NCBI GenBank assembly: GCA_021399445.1
Contig: JAJTUQ010000002.1
Coordinates: forward strand, 6,200,001-6,264,000
DNA: 64,000 bases
DNA from: Xylogone sp. PMI_703
Lineage: Eukaryota; Ascomycota; Leotiomycetes
Reading direction: 5' to 3'
The position numbers were made by a program, and so were the translations under genes. Of the stretch, positions 1-12,100 are shown piece by piece; position 1 is the stretch's first letter, and each line of letters starts with the position of its first letter. A model generated the notes under the pieces. It ran no database searches. It saw only the letters and a list, made by a program, of their open reading frames with translations, and had not been told where the DNA came from.

Positions 1-1634
1 AAGTGGACATGTGGAAGCCGTATATAAAGTACCTGAATAAGCTGGCCAGCTTTCTGAGCACGCCTCAGCTGCTCTCTTATCAACCTTGTTATACCACGAA
101 GAACAGGATTGAATATCTTGAGATAGTCCGCACTATACCATATCATATTAGACAAATATATCACGATATCTTGTTACTTACTGTCTCAAAATCAGCTCAT
201 TACGTTCGAATCCTTTTTTACGATTTTGTCGGAGACCGGTGATCCTGATTGATGTTTTGATATCGGGGCTGGAAAGATCTATCGTCCTCTTAATTTGATT
301 CTCGAATTGGACCATGATCTCGTCAATTCTTCGTTTAATCGTATAGGTTTCATCGTCCAGGTAGCTCTCTTCGGCAAGCTTATCTTCCAAGTACTTTCGA
401 AAGCTAATGTTCAGAAAGCTAGAACCATAACATCCACCTACTTTTGATCAATAAAAACATTTATAGTACGACTTGGAATTTCGTACCGCTTGCCTCAACA
501 ACTTCTTTAGTTAACCTCAACGGTGATTTTCGTTCCACAGAGTACGTGGTAAGATCCACGGTACCTCCGCCAGCATCAATAATCATGAAGGTTTCTGCAG
601 CCTTTAAGAATTAGCATAATATCAACAGGTAGGCCGAATTCTACATATCCTACATTAACAAGCTGGGTTCTCTCTAAAACAAACATTGCTGCAGCCTCTG
701 GTTCGGAGACAATAAACAAGTTATCCATACTGCCAAGCTCTGAGGCCTGTATTGCGGCTTGAATACATTCTTGCATTATTCGTAGTGCCTCTGGTGACCA
801 CGCATTTGGGACACAGAGTACATGCTCAACTATGCACGAATCGTTGAGGCCATACAGGGATGTTAACTGCTCCTTTGTATGTCGGAACAGATGGGAGAGA
901 TAGCTGGAGATTACGTCTTCATCTTTTCTTATTATGCCAGCTTGCTTAAGTCTCTTTAGTGGCATCAACAGGCCATGTCGAAATGATTGCGTGTGCTCAC
1001 TTTTGTCTAACAGCAACTTAGACATGGAAATAGGCACAAATTCCGCCCGCTCATTTGCTGGAGAAAGCTGTCTTGTTTGGATGCCATATCCCCAAATGGA
1101 GGATTCTTGAGACAGCGGAATGCCTCCTTGCTGACTCGGGTCTCCAGGTTCTTCAGTGCCTCGCGTCGTTTGATTATTTGGCAAGGAAAACCCAAGCCCG
1201 TCATCATCGTCGTCATCGTCATATAAGAAATGGAGAGGAGCATATGCATCTGATACATCTGATGACTCGGTATCCATACTATCCTCTTCATATGCATCGT
1301 TATAATCACCCGCGTAGTACCAACTCTCAGAAGGAACCTGTAAACTTTTCACTCCACTGATGGTTGGATCATGGGGCCAATTAACTATACTCATAATTTC
1401 ACTGGCCTTATCTCCTTGTATCTTTGTGAACGCAACGGACGAAAAGGTCGTCCCAAAATCAGTCGCGACAATGAAGCGGGTTTGAGCATGTTCATCGTTT
1501 GATTTCTTAGACTTAGGTAACTTAGCTTGTCGAGAAATTCTTGTTGTTCTCTTTCTGGGATCGGGTAGTGCTTCAGACTCCTGCCGGAGCGTCGAATCAG
1601 ACGTTTGAGATGACTCCCGAACGTAAGGAGCCAT
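1..1634 (-). CDS. Hsp70-like ATPase (actin-like fold), partial at left edge
   Basis: This is a divergent Hsp70/actin-fold ATPase of the kind common in filamentous fungi, not the canonical cytosolic Hsp70. The ATG is at 1634. Exons that keep frame are 654-1634, 487-601, 182-437 and up to 132; the introns of about 50 bp at 602-653, 438-486 and 133-181 have GT..AG ends. Residues 1-50 are Ser/Arg/Lys-rich. The phosphate-1 motif DFGTTFSSVAF is at 59-69, and a run of seven Asp is at about 139-145 inside an acidic insert. VSEPEAAA precedes the first intron. The phosphate-2 motif IIDAGGGTVDL is at about 334-344, and ASGGCYGSSFLN spans the second intron. The nucleotide-binding motifs are seen directly; the client or role is unknown. 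The C-terminus lies beyond the window, and a further intron may start near 31. It is transcribed divergently from the gene at 2262. Confidence 0.85.
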
Positions 1635-2261
1635 AAAGTTAGAAGGCTATCGCTGTACCACGGCTAGACGAGTATCTCTACTGATTTTGTGCGTGCAAAT
1701 ATGGACAATAATATGTGGGAACACAGGAGATGTGGGATTGTGTGGATTTCGAATTGGTAAGTGAAGGTCAGATGGAGCGAAAACTCCAGCAAATAGGTTG
1801 TTGTTTATGCTTATCCCCGCCCTCTAATTATTTGCCTTTCAAATCCAGTCTCTTTCTAGAACGTAGGCTCTTATAGTGTGGCAAGGCTGCGCTGCTTCAT
1901 TCTTTGTTTCCGCCCTTGCTCCATATGGAAACGTGCTGCAGAAAAGAGGAGGTAGTGCTGCGACCTGTACATGGCGCAGGATCACAAATCTGTGTGGCTG
2001 TTGGAAATCTATTGGACAATATTGAACAATGGATATCAGAATAGTCACAGGAGCGTGACTTCTTTACTGCATCAGTCCTGGAACAGGGATGAATTGAGGC
2101 CACCCCATATGTAGCCCTGCGCCACAAAATGTTGGTTATGCACGAAGCGTCGGAGCCTCGCCCCTCTCACAACAGCAAGTTTCCATGTAAAGTGTAGGTA
2201 AATAGTTTCCTTCGTCGAGTCGCTTTCGAGTTCCCTACTACCCAGACAATAATCTTTCAAA
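1635..2261. promoter_or_regulatory. Shared divergent intergenic region (627 bp)
   Basis: This stretch separates two genes read in opposite directions and must hold both promoters. I see no convincing gene in it. Open frames on the minus strand (1839-2287) lack a recognisable product or splice logic. Confidence 0.5.
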
Positions 2262-4410
2262 ATGGCAAAGAGGAAGAGGAATTCCACACCGAGCAGTCAG
2301 CTCTGGGAAATTGAAGATGCCGTTGAGCTCATTGCCTGGCTAAATCATACAATACAACATGATGAGCTGAATTTTGATATCACAATTCTCGAACACCTGC
2401 GAAAGTCTAGAAATAGAGAGTTCACCTTGAAACAAGTCAGGTCCAAACTCAGTGGATTGTGGAACCGTTATGGCAGTAACGAGCTACCAGACAAGAAATG
2501 GAATGAGTTGTTTAACCAAGGCTCATCCATTCTCACAGGCCTTAATCGAGAGGTTGTGCAGAGCATTGAGGAGCGATTAAGCCGGCTAGAAGCGAACTTC
2601 TGTGCTCTAGAGCATCGCACTCGCCGCACTCGCCGATTGGAATCTTCGATAAAAAGGGAATCGCGGTCTACTTCCACAATCAGAACAGATGAAGATAATA
2701 GGGCAAAATCAACCCCCAGGCCTCTGCCATTTAGGGAACAAAGCAACTCAAAGACCTCTTCATTTAGTGTCCAAATTGTTACCAATAGCAAATTAGCAAA
2801 AATTGTTTGTATGTACTTACATTGCAGAAAGCAGATGTGCTAACGACCGCATAGGCTTTGGCTGCTGCTCCCCAGAAAGATACATTTGAGCAACAATCTG
2901 AAATATCAACAGAGATAGCCAGCACAGACGATGTAGATGTGAAGCAGCACACCGTCAGGGAACGCCAATCGATTGTGAACGATAGTGAAGAAAGTAATAG
3001 CGACCAGGAGACCGTATGCATTAAATGTCCTAATAATCGAGACACTAACTGCATTGATAAATCAGATTGTGCAATTGTTACGACTCAGCACCAAAAGCAA
3101 CGGAGCTCAAGTCAGACTATTGATAAACTCTCGCTGGAATCAAGCCACCGTTTACAGCTAGAAGATGCTCTAGCAACTATTGAAGAGCTCAAAGATAGCC
3201 TGAATGAAAAGAACAATGAACTACTAGGAAAACAAAGGATAATTGACCGCATTCGTGAGAAGATTGTTATGATTTCCACAGCGCAAAAACAGCGTGACAG
3301 AAACAGTGGCGGTACATATGAACAGCTCATTGAAGACAAAGACCAGCTTATTCGAAAACTAGAAGGACAGCTCCGAGATAGGATAGCCTTGGGATCTTTT
3401 ACTAAAATTGGTACAAACCACGAGCGGTTTGAAAAAGAAAGTGTAACGGGAAGCTTTAAAGATGCTTATTTCTATGGACATCAATTCACAGTAAGACATA
3501 ATACTGTGAAAAGATTCACAATCCCAGAACTGGACAAATACCCAGAGCTTAAGAGCTTCATCTATGAAGCCTTGGATATAAATATGAATATTCAAGAGCT
3601 TAGTCAAGAGCATATTAAAAATGCACTCTCGGAATTGAATCCACAAGTTATCATGCGGGCAGTTGTAGGCTCTGCCATCAGAAGCTTGGTTTATGAGACA
3701 GATTTTCCAAGTTTTGATCTGCAGCCTTCCAAGTTGCTGGAGACATATCGAAAGCAATTGATAAATCAAGGTATGAGACTCATGCCTACAATCGTAGGGA
3801 TAGTACTAACTAAATAGATGGCGCAATTGCCCTGAGGAATCTAGAACTATCCTCATATCATGCCATAATCGAAACGAAGGAGTTTCGAGATAACTTCATC
3901 TCAAAGACTGCAGAACCACTAGCAATACGACTATCTCAGATTCTGGCTCCACTTTTTACGAAGCCACCCAAGGCTTCGCGGGAAAGTTCATATGACGGGT
4001 TTGAAACATGGGAAGAAAAGAGGCAAGATTGGAAAGAACGCCAGCGGCAATTTGTCACCATGTTCCAAAAAGCTTTGACAGCAAAGGCAGATTCGCTCCT
4101 TAATATCGAGAATTATGAAATGGTTATCCACAGGCCTGGAACTCCATTCAACCCAGAGACAATGACTGCAGAGACTATGGAAGGCACCCCGATCTTCCTA
4201 CAAGATCTTGGTGATATCAAGGACGCTCAGATCGAAATCTGTGTCCAACCAGCACTTTATAGTCATCCCAAGATCCCTCTGACGGACGAAAGCCCAATGG
4301 GCGAGGCACTTATTCAGAGAAGGAACTTTATTCGGACGGATCGAGAACACAGGTCCTCACTGAGGCCAGTCGTGAAAGCCGTGGTGGCCCTCAAGATACC
4401 CAGGCATTGA
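2262..4410 (+). CDS. Conserved-looking coiled-coil protein of unknown function
   Basis: I do not recognise a named family. The most consistent model is three exons, 2262-2804, 2855-3770 and 3818-4410, giving about 683 aa. Intron 1 (GTTTGT donor, TGCTAAC branch site, ATAG acceptor) and intron 2 (GTATGA donor, TACTAAC branch site, TAG acceptor) both preserve frame. Residues 12-110 form a helical, Trp-containing module (LWEIEDAVELIAW, LSGLWNRYG) that looks like a small DNA-binding or SANT-like fold, but this is only an impression. A Ser/Arg-rich linker follows. A coiled coil encoded at about 3150-3380 (LEDALATIEELKDSLNEKN) comes next. The C-terminal half, from about 3480, is globular and has no motif I can name. 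An alternative intron 1, 2809-2879, uses the better donor GTATGT and an AAAG acceptor and is also in frame. Confidence 0.7.
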
Positions 4411-5202
4411 TCGAAGTGTGACAAGCTCAGCAAGGAACAAAATCCTGCGAGAAGAGCCCAAAGCAACGAAAATATGACGCAAATGAATATGCGGCCATAC
4501 CATTGTGTCTCAGCATTTGCGTTCGAAGCTTCGGGTTGAAAGAACCTTGAACTCAGGCTATATAGATCAGATCAGCAGCCAAAGAAACCACAGGACTGGC
4601 GCCCAGCTGGTTGGCTGGACACGGATAGCTTCACCTAAGACCATCTAGCCCACACTTTTTGGATGGACATCAGACACGGAATGCAATCGTCAGTTTCTGT
4701 TGAAAGATGAGATGGAGACAAAACGAGAATACGCGTTGACGAATAGATGTGTCTTCTAAACAGACGACGCTAAGATAAGGGTGGCGCCTTCCCCAATTTG
4801 AACGACGAAGGAGTGTATCAGCGCCCTCTCTACTAACTCGAGCCAAAAGATACAAAACTTAAAGAAAGTTCTCCGCTAAATGTATTTTTGCTTTTCTTTT
4901 ACCGTTTATAGTTCTTCATTTAAATCGTATATTTGGAAATTATACCTTTACCGGGTACTCCAAAGCATATAATCAAATACCATCGGTGCCCCGCTGTCGA
5001 CCCGTCTGCATGATGTGAACTTGAACAGTGTTCAAATCTATACTGGTTATTTCAGATCGGCCATTTATATATATGTCCACTTAAAGCACCGCGGAAACTT
5101 CCCACTCGCCCATGTAAATAAAAACGGTCTCGGAAAAAAAAGAGGAAACCAAAGCTATACAGAATAAAACGCCAAAAAACATCCCAACCGGACCCCGAAA
5201 TT
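4411..5202. other. Convergent intergenic gap, no gene seen
   Basis: This lies between the 3' end of the plus-strand gene and the 3' end of DID2, so it should hold two terminator regions. Its right part is AT-rich. The only open frames are short and without features. Confidence 0.5.
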
Positions 5203-6040
5203 TCATGATCGTAAAGCCCTCAGTCTCTCTCCTAACCCATCTTCTTCGACCTCTGTCGGGCCACTCTTGATAGGCGCCGCAGAGACCTTGGCGCCCTCCA
5301 TCTCCTGATGCAATTCCACACCCGCCTCATCAGCGACCTCGTTCATCAACCGGTCGACATCCTCCTGAGGCGTCCCAACAGCCGTAGCTGATGTGGTAGC
5401 ATTCTCGTAATATCCCGTGGCAACATCGAGGTCCTCGAACTGTGTTTCAAACTTATCCATAACAGCGGAGATCTAGACATGCGCACACAAAATATTAGCC
5501 AAAGAGCCCAGAATCTCCCCAGAAAGGAGAGAAATAGCGTATGATAAATTCCAAAGCCTTCCTTACCTTCTCCAAGTCCATAGCCTTCATAGCCTGATCC
5601 ATCCCCTTAACCACATTCATCATGCTGCCCGTAACCTGTCTCATCGTCACAGCCGTCTGCACCCGACTGGCAACAGCATCGATCCGACTGCCCAGCCTCA
5701 ACAAGTTCAGCCGCTCATTCTGTTTCCGGATCGCATTCTGCGCGTAGATCTTGGCAATATCGTTGTGACCCTGCTGGATCGCCTTCTTCAGCTTCTCCTT
5801 CTCGGTCTTCTCGTCCTTGCCTGCTTTCGCTGCTTGTCGGTTTAACTGCTTCGCTGTGAACTATCCCATCGCATATATTAGCAATTTTAACTGGATATCT
5901 ATAGTGGCACGGGGGACTGGCTTTCGAGCTGTAGCAGCAAACGCTCTTTCAGGCATCTCATTCTTTGGGAGGGGAATGACGGAAGGCGGGGGAGGGGGGT
6001 GTACCTTTAGGTTAAATAACGCTTTCTCGAGGCCTGACAT
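5203..6040 (-). CDS. DID2: ESCRT-III subunit Did2/Vps46 (CHMP1)
   Basis: Did2 is the ESCRT-III accessory subunit that recruits and regulates the Vps4 ATPase on endosomes during multivesicular-body sorting. Three exons, 6005-6040, 5567-5860 and 5473-down (5203-5472), splice to 199 aa, close to the usual length of about 200. The first exon encodes only 12 residues ([12 protein letters not shown]), so the start is missed if introns are ignored. The basic helix ([15 protein letters not shown]), the [20 protein letters not shown] segment and [16 protein letters not shown] are characteristic of CHMP1/Did2. The C-terminus LGERLRALR fits the MIM1 consensus that binds the Vps4 MIT domain. Introns are 5861-6004 and 5473-5566. 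Family assignment is secure. Confidence 0.95.
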
Positions 6041-6796
6041 ATTGGTAGACGCTTATATCTCTACCTCAACGGGGTTTATGTTTTGCGATGCGGTATGGCT
6101 TGCAGAGAGGGAATGGAATCTGGGGTCTCGTCGATAAGGTTGAAGTAAGGTTGGCGGCAGAGGGTCTAAGGTAGCCTTGCGGCTAACGATGTGGGAAGGG
6201 ACTGACGCAACTTGCTGATTTACCTGTACGGTGAGCTATTTAGCGCCATGACGCACATCTCCTTAAACCACATCTAACTAGTTCTCCAACTCATATGAGT
6301 TAGGTCGTGCATCGCTGATAATTTTCAACTCTGATGAACATTATTGTGGGAGATATAATTGATCTGAATAAGATTTATTGAACATACATACACATTCCCA
6401 TCAAACTGAAGATCCGTGATCTAAGTAATATTCTATATTGGTTTGCCCAACAAGTCACTTCGTCCACTTCACAAATGGTCTAATACTTTAATTTAGAAGG
6501 ATATCAAATTGATATTCTAATTCTTGAAACGTCCAACACTTCTCCCCCTTCCTCCATTACTAATACATTAAGGATTTCTTCTTTTTATCCTTCCATTCAG
6601 AATTCAATAACACAAATACACAATACGACATGGCCGGCTGACCGTGAAGGACCCCAAACCAGGATCCCAAAAAAGGGATGGTAATCACCTATTCCCAACA
6701 GCAAAAGATACTTAGAGAGAGGTATCGAAGCGAACGCCACATCCATTAATTTCTTTAATTTCCATTCCATGCACACATGAAAATTCTTTCCGCGCT
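6041..6796. other. Intergenic: DID2 promoter side and adhesin 3' side
   Basis: This AT-rich spacer holds the DID2 upstream region and the 3' flank of the adhesin gene. No coding sequence is supported. A plus-strand open frame at 5817-6137 is antisense to the DID2 first exons and was discarded. Confidence 0.5.
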
Positions 6797-9187
6797 TTAC
6801 ATAACGAGAGCAACCATCACAATAGCTCCCAAGGCGCCCATGCTGAAGGTGCTACGAGAAGCACCATTGACGAATGGGGATGGAGAGGATGATGGAGCGG
6901 CAATAGTACCATTGGTGCTTGGCAGAGCAATGGTTGTAATGCCACTGGCAACAGTTCCAGGTGTGTACTGTGCTGGTGGTGCAGTGTATGCTGCTGAAGT
7001 GTAAACTGGAGCGGCGGGGCCAGTAGGAGCCGCTGGAGCAGGAGCAGCCGGAGTTGTGGCTGGAACCAATGCAACAGCTGGGGTGGTAGCAGCACCGCCG
7101 ACAGTGACGGTAGAGAACTGGACCTGAGGAACGGTCAATGCAGTGGAGACGGTGGTTGTGGTGAATGCTGGGCCATTGGTCTCGGTGCAGGGCACAACAA
7201 TGGTAGTGTAAACTTCGACGGTAGTGACTGGGACGTTGGTTGGAGTACCGCCATTGGCGCTGACAGTTGAGGCAGCGGTCACAATAGCAGGATTACCTGA
7301 AACGTGAGCAGCACAGATACCTTGGAAGTAGGACTGAGCAGCGGCAACCTCGTCGGCATCAGCTCCGTGGGCAGAGAGACAGTCGAAGATAGTGGAAACG
7401 AAGTCGGAGGATGGGCAGTAGCACTGGGAGTCGGTGTTGTCCTTGCAGTCAGTGGAAAAGAGCCAAGTGTTCAGGCATTGAGGGAGAACGCTTGGGCATG
7501 GAGCACTTGGTTCAGAGCCAGTAGAGGTGGTTGTTGGTGTAGCAGCATTTCCAGCTTGGGAGCTTGGGCCTGCAGGTGAGCCTGCAGGGCTGGATGAAGC
7601 TGGAGCAGCAGGAGTGGAGGTTGCAGCACCCTGGGCCTCAGTGACTGGGCAAATGGTGGTGGAAACTGGAACAACGACAGTGGTAACGACAACAGACTCA
7701 GCTGGGCAGTTGGTAACGGTTGGGGCACAGCTGGTAATTGTGTGGACCGAGGTGGTGAAGATAGTCGAAGTGGTGAATTGGACTGGAGCAGAAGAATTGG
7801 CAAAGAGACCACCATTGCTTGCGGTAGAGACTGCAGAGGAGGCTGCTGGTGCGCTGGAAACTGGAGCAGAGCTTAGGACTGGAGCAGCAGAAGAAGCACC
7901 GCCTACGCTGGAAGCAGCAGGAGCAGAGCTTGGTCCAGAGGCAGGCGCGGAAGAGGTGGCACCACCTGCACTAGAGGCTGGAGGGACAGAAACATCTACC
8001 GGGCTGCTAGATGGAGAGGAACCCTCTGGAAGAGAAGGTGTGGAGGTTGGGGCGCCCTGGCTCTCAGTAACTGGGCAGACAGTTGTGGAAACTGGGACGA
8101 CAACAGTGGTGACCACGACGGACTCAGCCGGGCAGTTGGTGACAGTGGGAGCACAGCTAGTAATGGTGTGAACGGAAGTGGTGAAGATGGTTGAGGTGGT
8201 GAACTGGACTGGTGGAGCAGAAGAAGCACCGCCCTCGTTTGAGGCTGGAGGAGTAGAGACAGCTGGCGCACTTGAGACTGGAGCGGAAGATGGGACAGAG
8301 CCAACTGGGCTGGAAACCGCGGGAGTGGAAACAGCTGGTGCAGATGAAGCGGGAGCAGACGAGGCAGGTGCAGATGAGACACCAGCAGATGAGCCGGAGC
8401 ATCCGAATCCAGTTTCAGAGTCACAGCCGGAGGGAGGGAGGGCTGGAGTAGTGGAAGCTGGAGGTGCTGATGTAGCGTGGGAAGGACCGGATGGTGGAGA
8501 AACGGTCTTTGGAGGAGTAGACTGGTGGCCAGTGGAGCAGTCGAATCCAACACTGTGGACGCCGACGCTGCAGGTGGGCTTCTTACCGTGGTTGTTACCG
8601 CCGGTAGGATAGACGACAGTGACATTCTTTGCACCACCGCATTGCTTGTTCTGTACAGTTGAACCACCCTTGCTGCAAGAGGATCTTTGCGTGCAGGTCG
8701 AACCATCATGCATTCCGTAGTGGAACTCAAGCTCGCAGTCGAACTCGACGGAAACCTGGATTTCAGTGATAGAGAAAGCGTCGACCTCGCCTCCGCTTCC
8801 GCAGGAGATGCTTGGGCAGCTCTCCTTGTGAGGAGAAGCAACACCAGTAATGCACTTGTCCTGGAAGTGACGCCCAGTGAGAAGATCACGCTTCAGGCCC
8901 AATCCGAATGAGTCTTGGCAGGACCAGCCTTGGAAATCAAAACCACCGTAGGAGCCGAAGTGACCAACGGGCAGATCGCCCCAGTTCCAACCAGACTGTT
9001 GCTGCTTGTTACAGTGGTTGTCGGTATTGGAAGGACACTGGAAAGAAGGAGCATTCAAGAAACCCTGCGTAGTCTATGTTAGGATATGTGCGCTTCTCTG
9101 GAACTCAGAGCTTCTTATACGTACAGTGGCAGCAACCGACTGGAGTCCCGAAGCCAAGGCAACGAGAGAAAGAGCAGAAGTCTTCAT
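6797..9187 (-). CDS. Mad1-like GPI-anchored adhesin / cell-wall protein with CFEM-like segment
   Basis: This is a cell-surface protein of about 776 aa. Exon 1, 9125-9187, encodes a secretion signal (MKTSALSLVALASGLQSVAA). A 60-bp intron (9065-9124) follows, then exon 2, 6797-9064. Residues about 24-190 form a Cys/Gly-rich module (KRDLLTGRHFQDKCITG, VEFDCELEFHYGMHDGSTC, KQCGGAKNV). I recognise this as like the N-terminal domain of Metarhizium Mad1/Mad2 adhesins; that match is from memory. A long Ser/Thr/Pro/Ala stalk holds two near-identical blocks with TSVHTITSCAPTVTNCPAES. Near 560-625 is a Cys-rich segment with CFEM-like spacing (DSQCYCPSSDF) but seven, not eight, cysteines. The C-terminus (VNGASRSTFSMGALGAIVMV) fits a GPI-attachment signal. 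The likely role is adhesion to host or surface. Open frames antisense to the stalk are shadows. Confidence 0.85.
7629..7795 (-). repeat. Internal duplication in adhesin stalk, copy 2 (C-terminal)
   Basis: About 167 bp that encode FTTSTIFTTSVHTITSCAPT and the following VVPVSTTICPVTE. It matches the block at 8055-8225 almost base for base apart from scattered, mostly third-position changes, which points to duplication inside the gene. Confidence 0.85.
8055..8225 (-). repeat. Internal duplication in adhesin stalk, copy 1 (N-terminal)
   Basis: About 171 bp that encode the first copy of the Thr/Val-rich block with conserved cysteines (SCAPTVTNCPAES and CPVTE). It is a direct repeat of 7629-7795, separated from it by about 260 bp of Ser/Ala/Pro-rich linker. 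Confidence 0.85.
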
Positions 9188-12100
9188 CTTGAGTGAAGGT
9201 AGTATGATTGATATTCCAAAAGTTCTTGTCAAAAGAGGCTTTTTTTTAATGATTCGAGCAGATAGCGAGTGTGGTTTGTAGTATATGCAGACAGCAGTAT
9301 TTCAGATGAAGTTGTTATAAGAAAAGAAAAGAAAATAGAGAACCAAAGGAACGAATGACTTTGGAATCTCTAAAGACAGACTGACGACTGAAATAGAGAA
9401 GGGTGAGGAAGAAGACCTTGGCAAGAGGATGAGAGAAAAAAGAGAACAGAGAGAGGGATTCACCAGACATGTTATACCTCGAGGAGATGCCCTGAGATCG
9501 GTTGGCCGTGGCCGGATCTCCAAACCAGCACAGCCTCCCATCTCCTGGTCCAGTCCTCGGTGTCTCTTTACCTGGAGCATCGGTCGAGGAAAGGGAATAG
9601 TGCCCATGGGCTCCACCAGGGTTAAGAGCCATGAGAGAGAGAGTCATGGAGGAGAGGGCTAGCCAGAGTCCTTTGCGCGCGCCTTGAAGTGTTCGAAGTG
9701 CCCAGAACCAGAGAGGCCCAGTCGTGGATCGATGGCCGGGATGAGGAAGGCCGGGACCAGGGGCGTGAGAACCCCCGGGCAGACAACCTGGCAAGGGCTA
9801 GCGTGCTCAGGCATGGAGGGCCTCGAAGCCTACCGTTGAAGGTGCGCACAGGGCGTGTGAGGGAAAGCAGGTGGTCGAGAGGGGGATAGAGGGGATGGGG
9901 ATCTCTCAGGAGAAGGGTGAGAAGGGGTGGTTTGTCGCTTACAACGCTCCAAGAGGGACGTCAAACGAGGGGAGCCAAGCTTGAAACGCCGCCCTTTTGC
10001 CGAGCGTGGCGCCCAGCTAAGGCAGGTACAGCAACAGAGCCGCCGGCCACTGAGCGCGCGCCGCTTGCAGTCGAAGCTTCCCAATGGAGGAGGCGAGCCT
10101 TGCTGCCAAGCCGGCTTCACCACGCTCTGGGAGTTCTTTGGCTTCTCCTGGATGCTTGGCAACTTCTGGCTTCTCCCAGCTACTGAGCTACCACAGCGCC
10201 ATCTTCTCTTCTTGGACCACAGCAAAACCTGTGCACGCGCGGGTGCAAGACGGCCCAATCGCACCATCGTTTAAACGAGACCAGTTCGAACAGCGATGGC
10301 TTCAGCAGATTGAGACATGAAAAAAGCAAGAGGCAGTTGGTCAATTTGGTTGTTGGGATGGCGTCGACGAAGGAAGATTAGCAATTAGATGCAATTCCTT
10401 TATTTGTGGCCAGAAGCATTTACTTGTGCAGTAACTGTATTTCCGTACTGCCTGAATTGACGTAAGGCGCGGAGTTCCACGGCAGTAAGCAAAGCCTCCT
10501 GTGCCGAAACACACACATCCTTTTCTCCCCAGATGCACTTTATCTCAACCTGCACCTGCAGTCCAGGATCCAGAAACAGAATCCCCATCCCATCTGCACA
10601 CCACCACCTGTGCGACGGCGTTTGTTTGTTTTTAGCATCCTTCCGCACGGGGTCGAAAAAAAGCCCAAAAAAGCCCAGAAGGCCAAAACGGGGGCTCACG
10701 CTGTTTCATGTCGAGGCGGCTGCTCTCTCCATTGGCCGGCTCTATGTTTCATCCTCTGCCGAATCACGATGGCGGCAGCTGGATCTCCAAAAGGGACCAC
10801 TCTTCAAACCAGACCAGAGGAATTCATGGAAAGTCCACAGCTGGACAGCGCATTTCCAAAACACGCCCTCTGGAAAAGCTTATTGTAAAAATAGAACACT
10901 CTCCATCTTCGGATGCTCGGGGCTACAGTAACCAATTGTTCCCCTCCTTTCGAGCATTGTACGAATGTCATCGAATCCTCCGCTCTTCCACGTACAACAG
11001 CTCACTCTCCAATTTGCTTTCTTATTGCTGTCATACCCAGCAACCCATTACAGCAGTGCACCGTAGCACCGTTCTGGCTCGTTCCTCCTCGCTCCTCGGG
11101 ACCGATTACTCGAATAGCTCTCAGGAGAGAATTCCAAAAAGACCTTACAGGCTATCCGCAAACTACTCTACCGGGCCCGGCGACTCCAGGTCTGGATCCC
11201 GTCGACAAAGAAAGCAAAATGCTACGTAACTTCAAGACACACCGTACCCAGCAAACGCCAAAATGGCCTATTCTTAACGTGCTAGTGTGAGTCCGAGTCC
11301 GAGTGATTGATCCGTCAAAGCGAACAGAGTTATCACCAAAGCTCTGACCCTGATGTAGCATCCGGCTCATGGGGTATCTTTTCCCTGTCAACCTGCCAAC
11401 GGGGAGCTCTAAGCGATGATGAAGACCAGACGATGTGACGAAAAATCAGAAGCAAACCCTGAGCACATCACATGGATTTCACATCCTCACAAAAGCCAAC
11501 CGTTCACCTTGTCACGCTTTGTCCACTATTCACTGCTCGGAACCGCTTTGTCCAAGTCACAACTCCGGCAAAACTTTTGCAGGATGTGACAACCCATGGC
11601 TGAGCAAGAACCAAAAGCCCACCTTTGCGCAATTCATATTGCCCATCTCCCAGTGCCGGATATTGATGGTTCATGTAACTCCGCGTAAACTAACGAGCAT
11701 TCACTCAAAGCCGTGAAGACATCCACGTCGCTTTATCAAATATTTCAATAATGTCTCCATGAGGATCCAATTTTGCGCGACCAGGCCCAGTGATCAACCT
11801 CGCGACTCTTAATCCAGCTCGTACCTGGATGATCCAACCCGCAATGGGTAAACCAGCACAACGGAAACTACCACAGTACCCGGCATTCACGTGGAATGGT
11901 TAGTTCATATGTTCCGAGAGTCCGGCACGCTCTACCGTTATGAGAGTTCTTCGTACAGGCGGTGCCCCTGTCCGTCACGATTCCAACGCTCTGACAGAAC
12001 TAAAAGGTATCTGGTGCTGTCGATCATTCTTTGGCCGCGTACGAAATGGAAAACTTGCGAACTTGCCTAGCAGCTAGAAAGAGGTCAGATAGGGTTACAT

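Noticed and set aside
7527..8612. Long plus-strand frames (214 and 144 codons) and minus-strand alternative frames over the adhesin stalk
   Set aside because: These are shadows of the repetitive Ser/Ala/Pro codons of the adhesin.
9315..9794. 159-codon minus-strand frame just upstream of the adhesin
   Set aside because: It sits in the probable leader or promoter, is Pro/Gly-rich from G+C bias and has no recognisable feature.
10708..11229. 173-codon plus-strand frame in the gene-poor region
   Set aside because: Ser/Arg-rich with no conserved motif, and it overlaps other open frames of similar length; no support beyond length.
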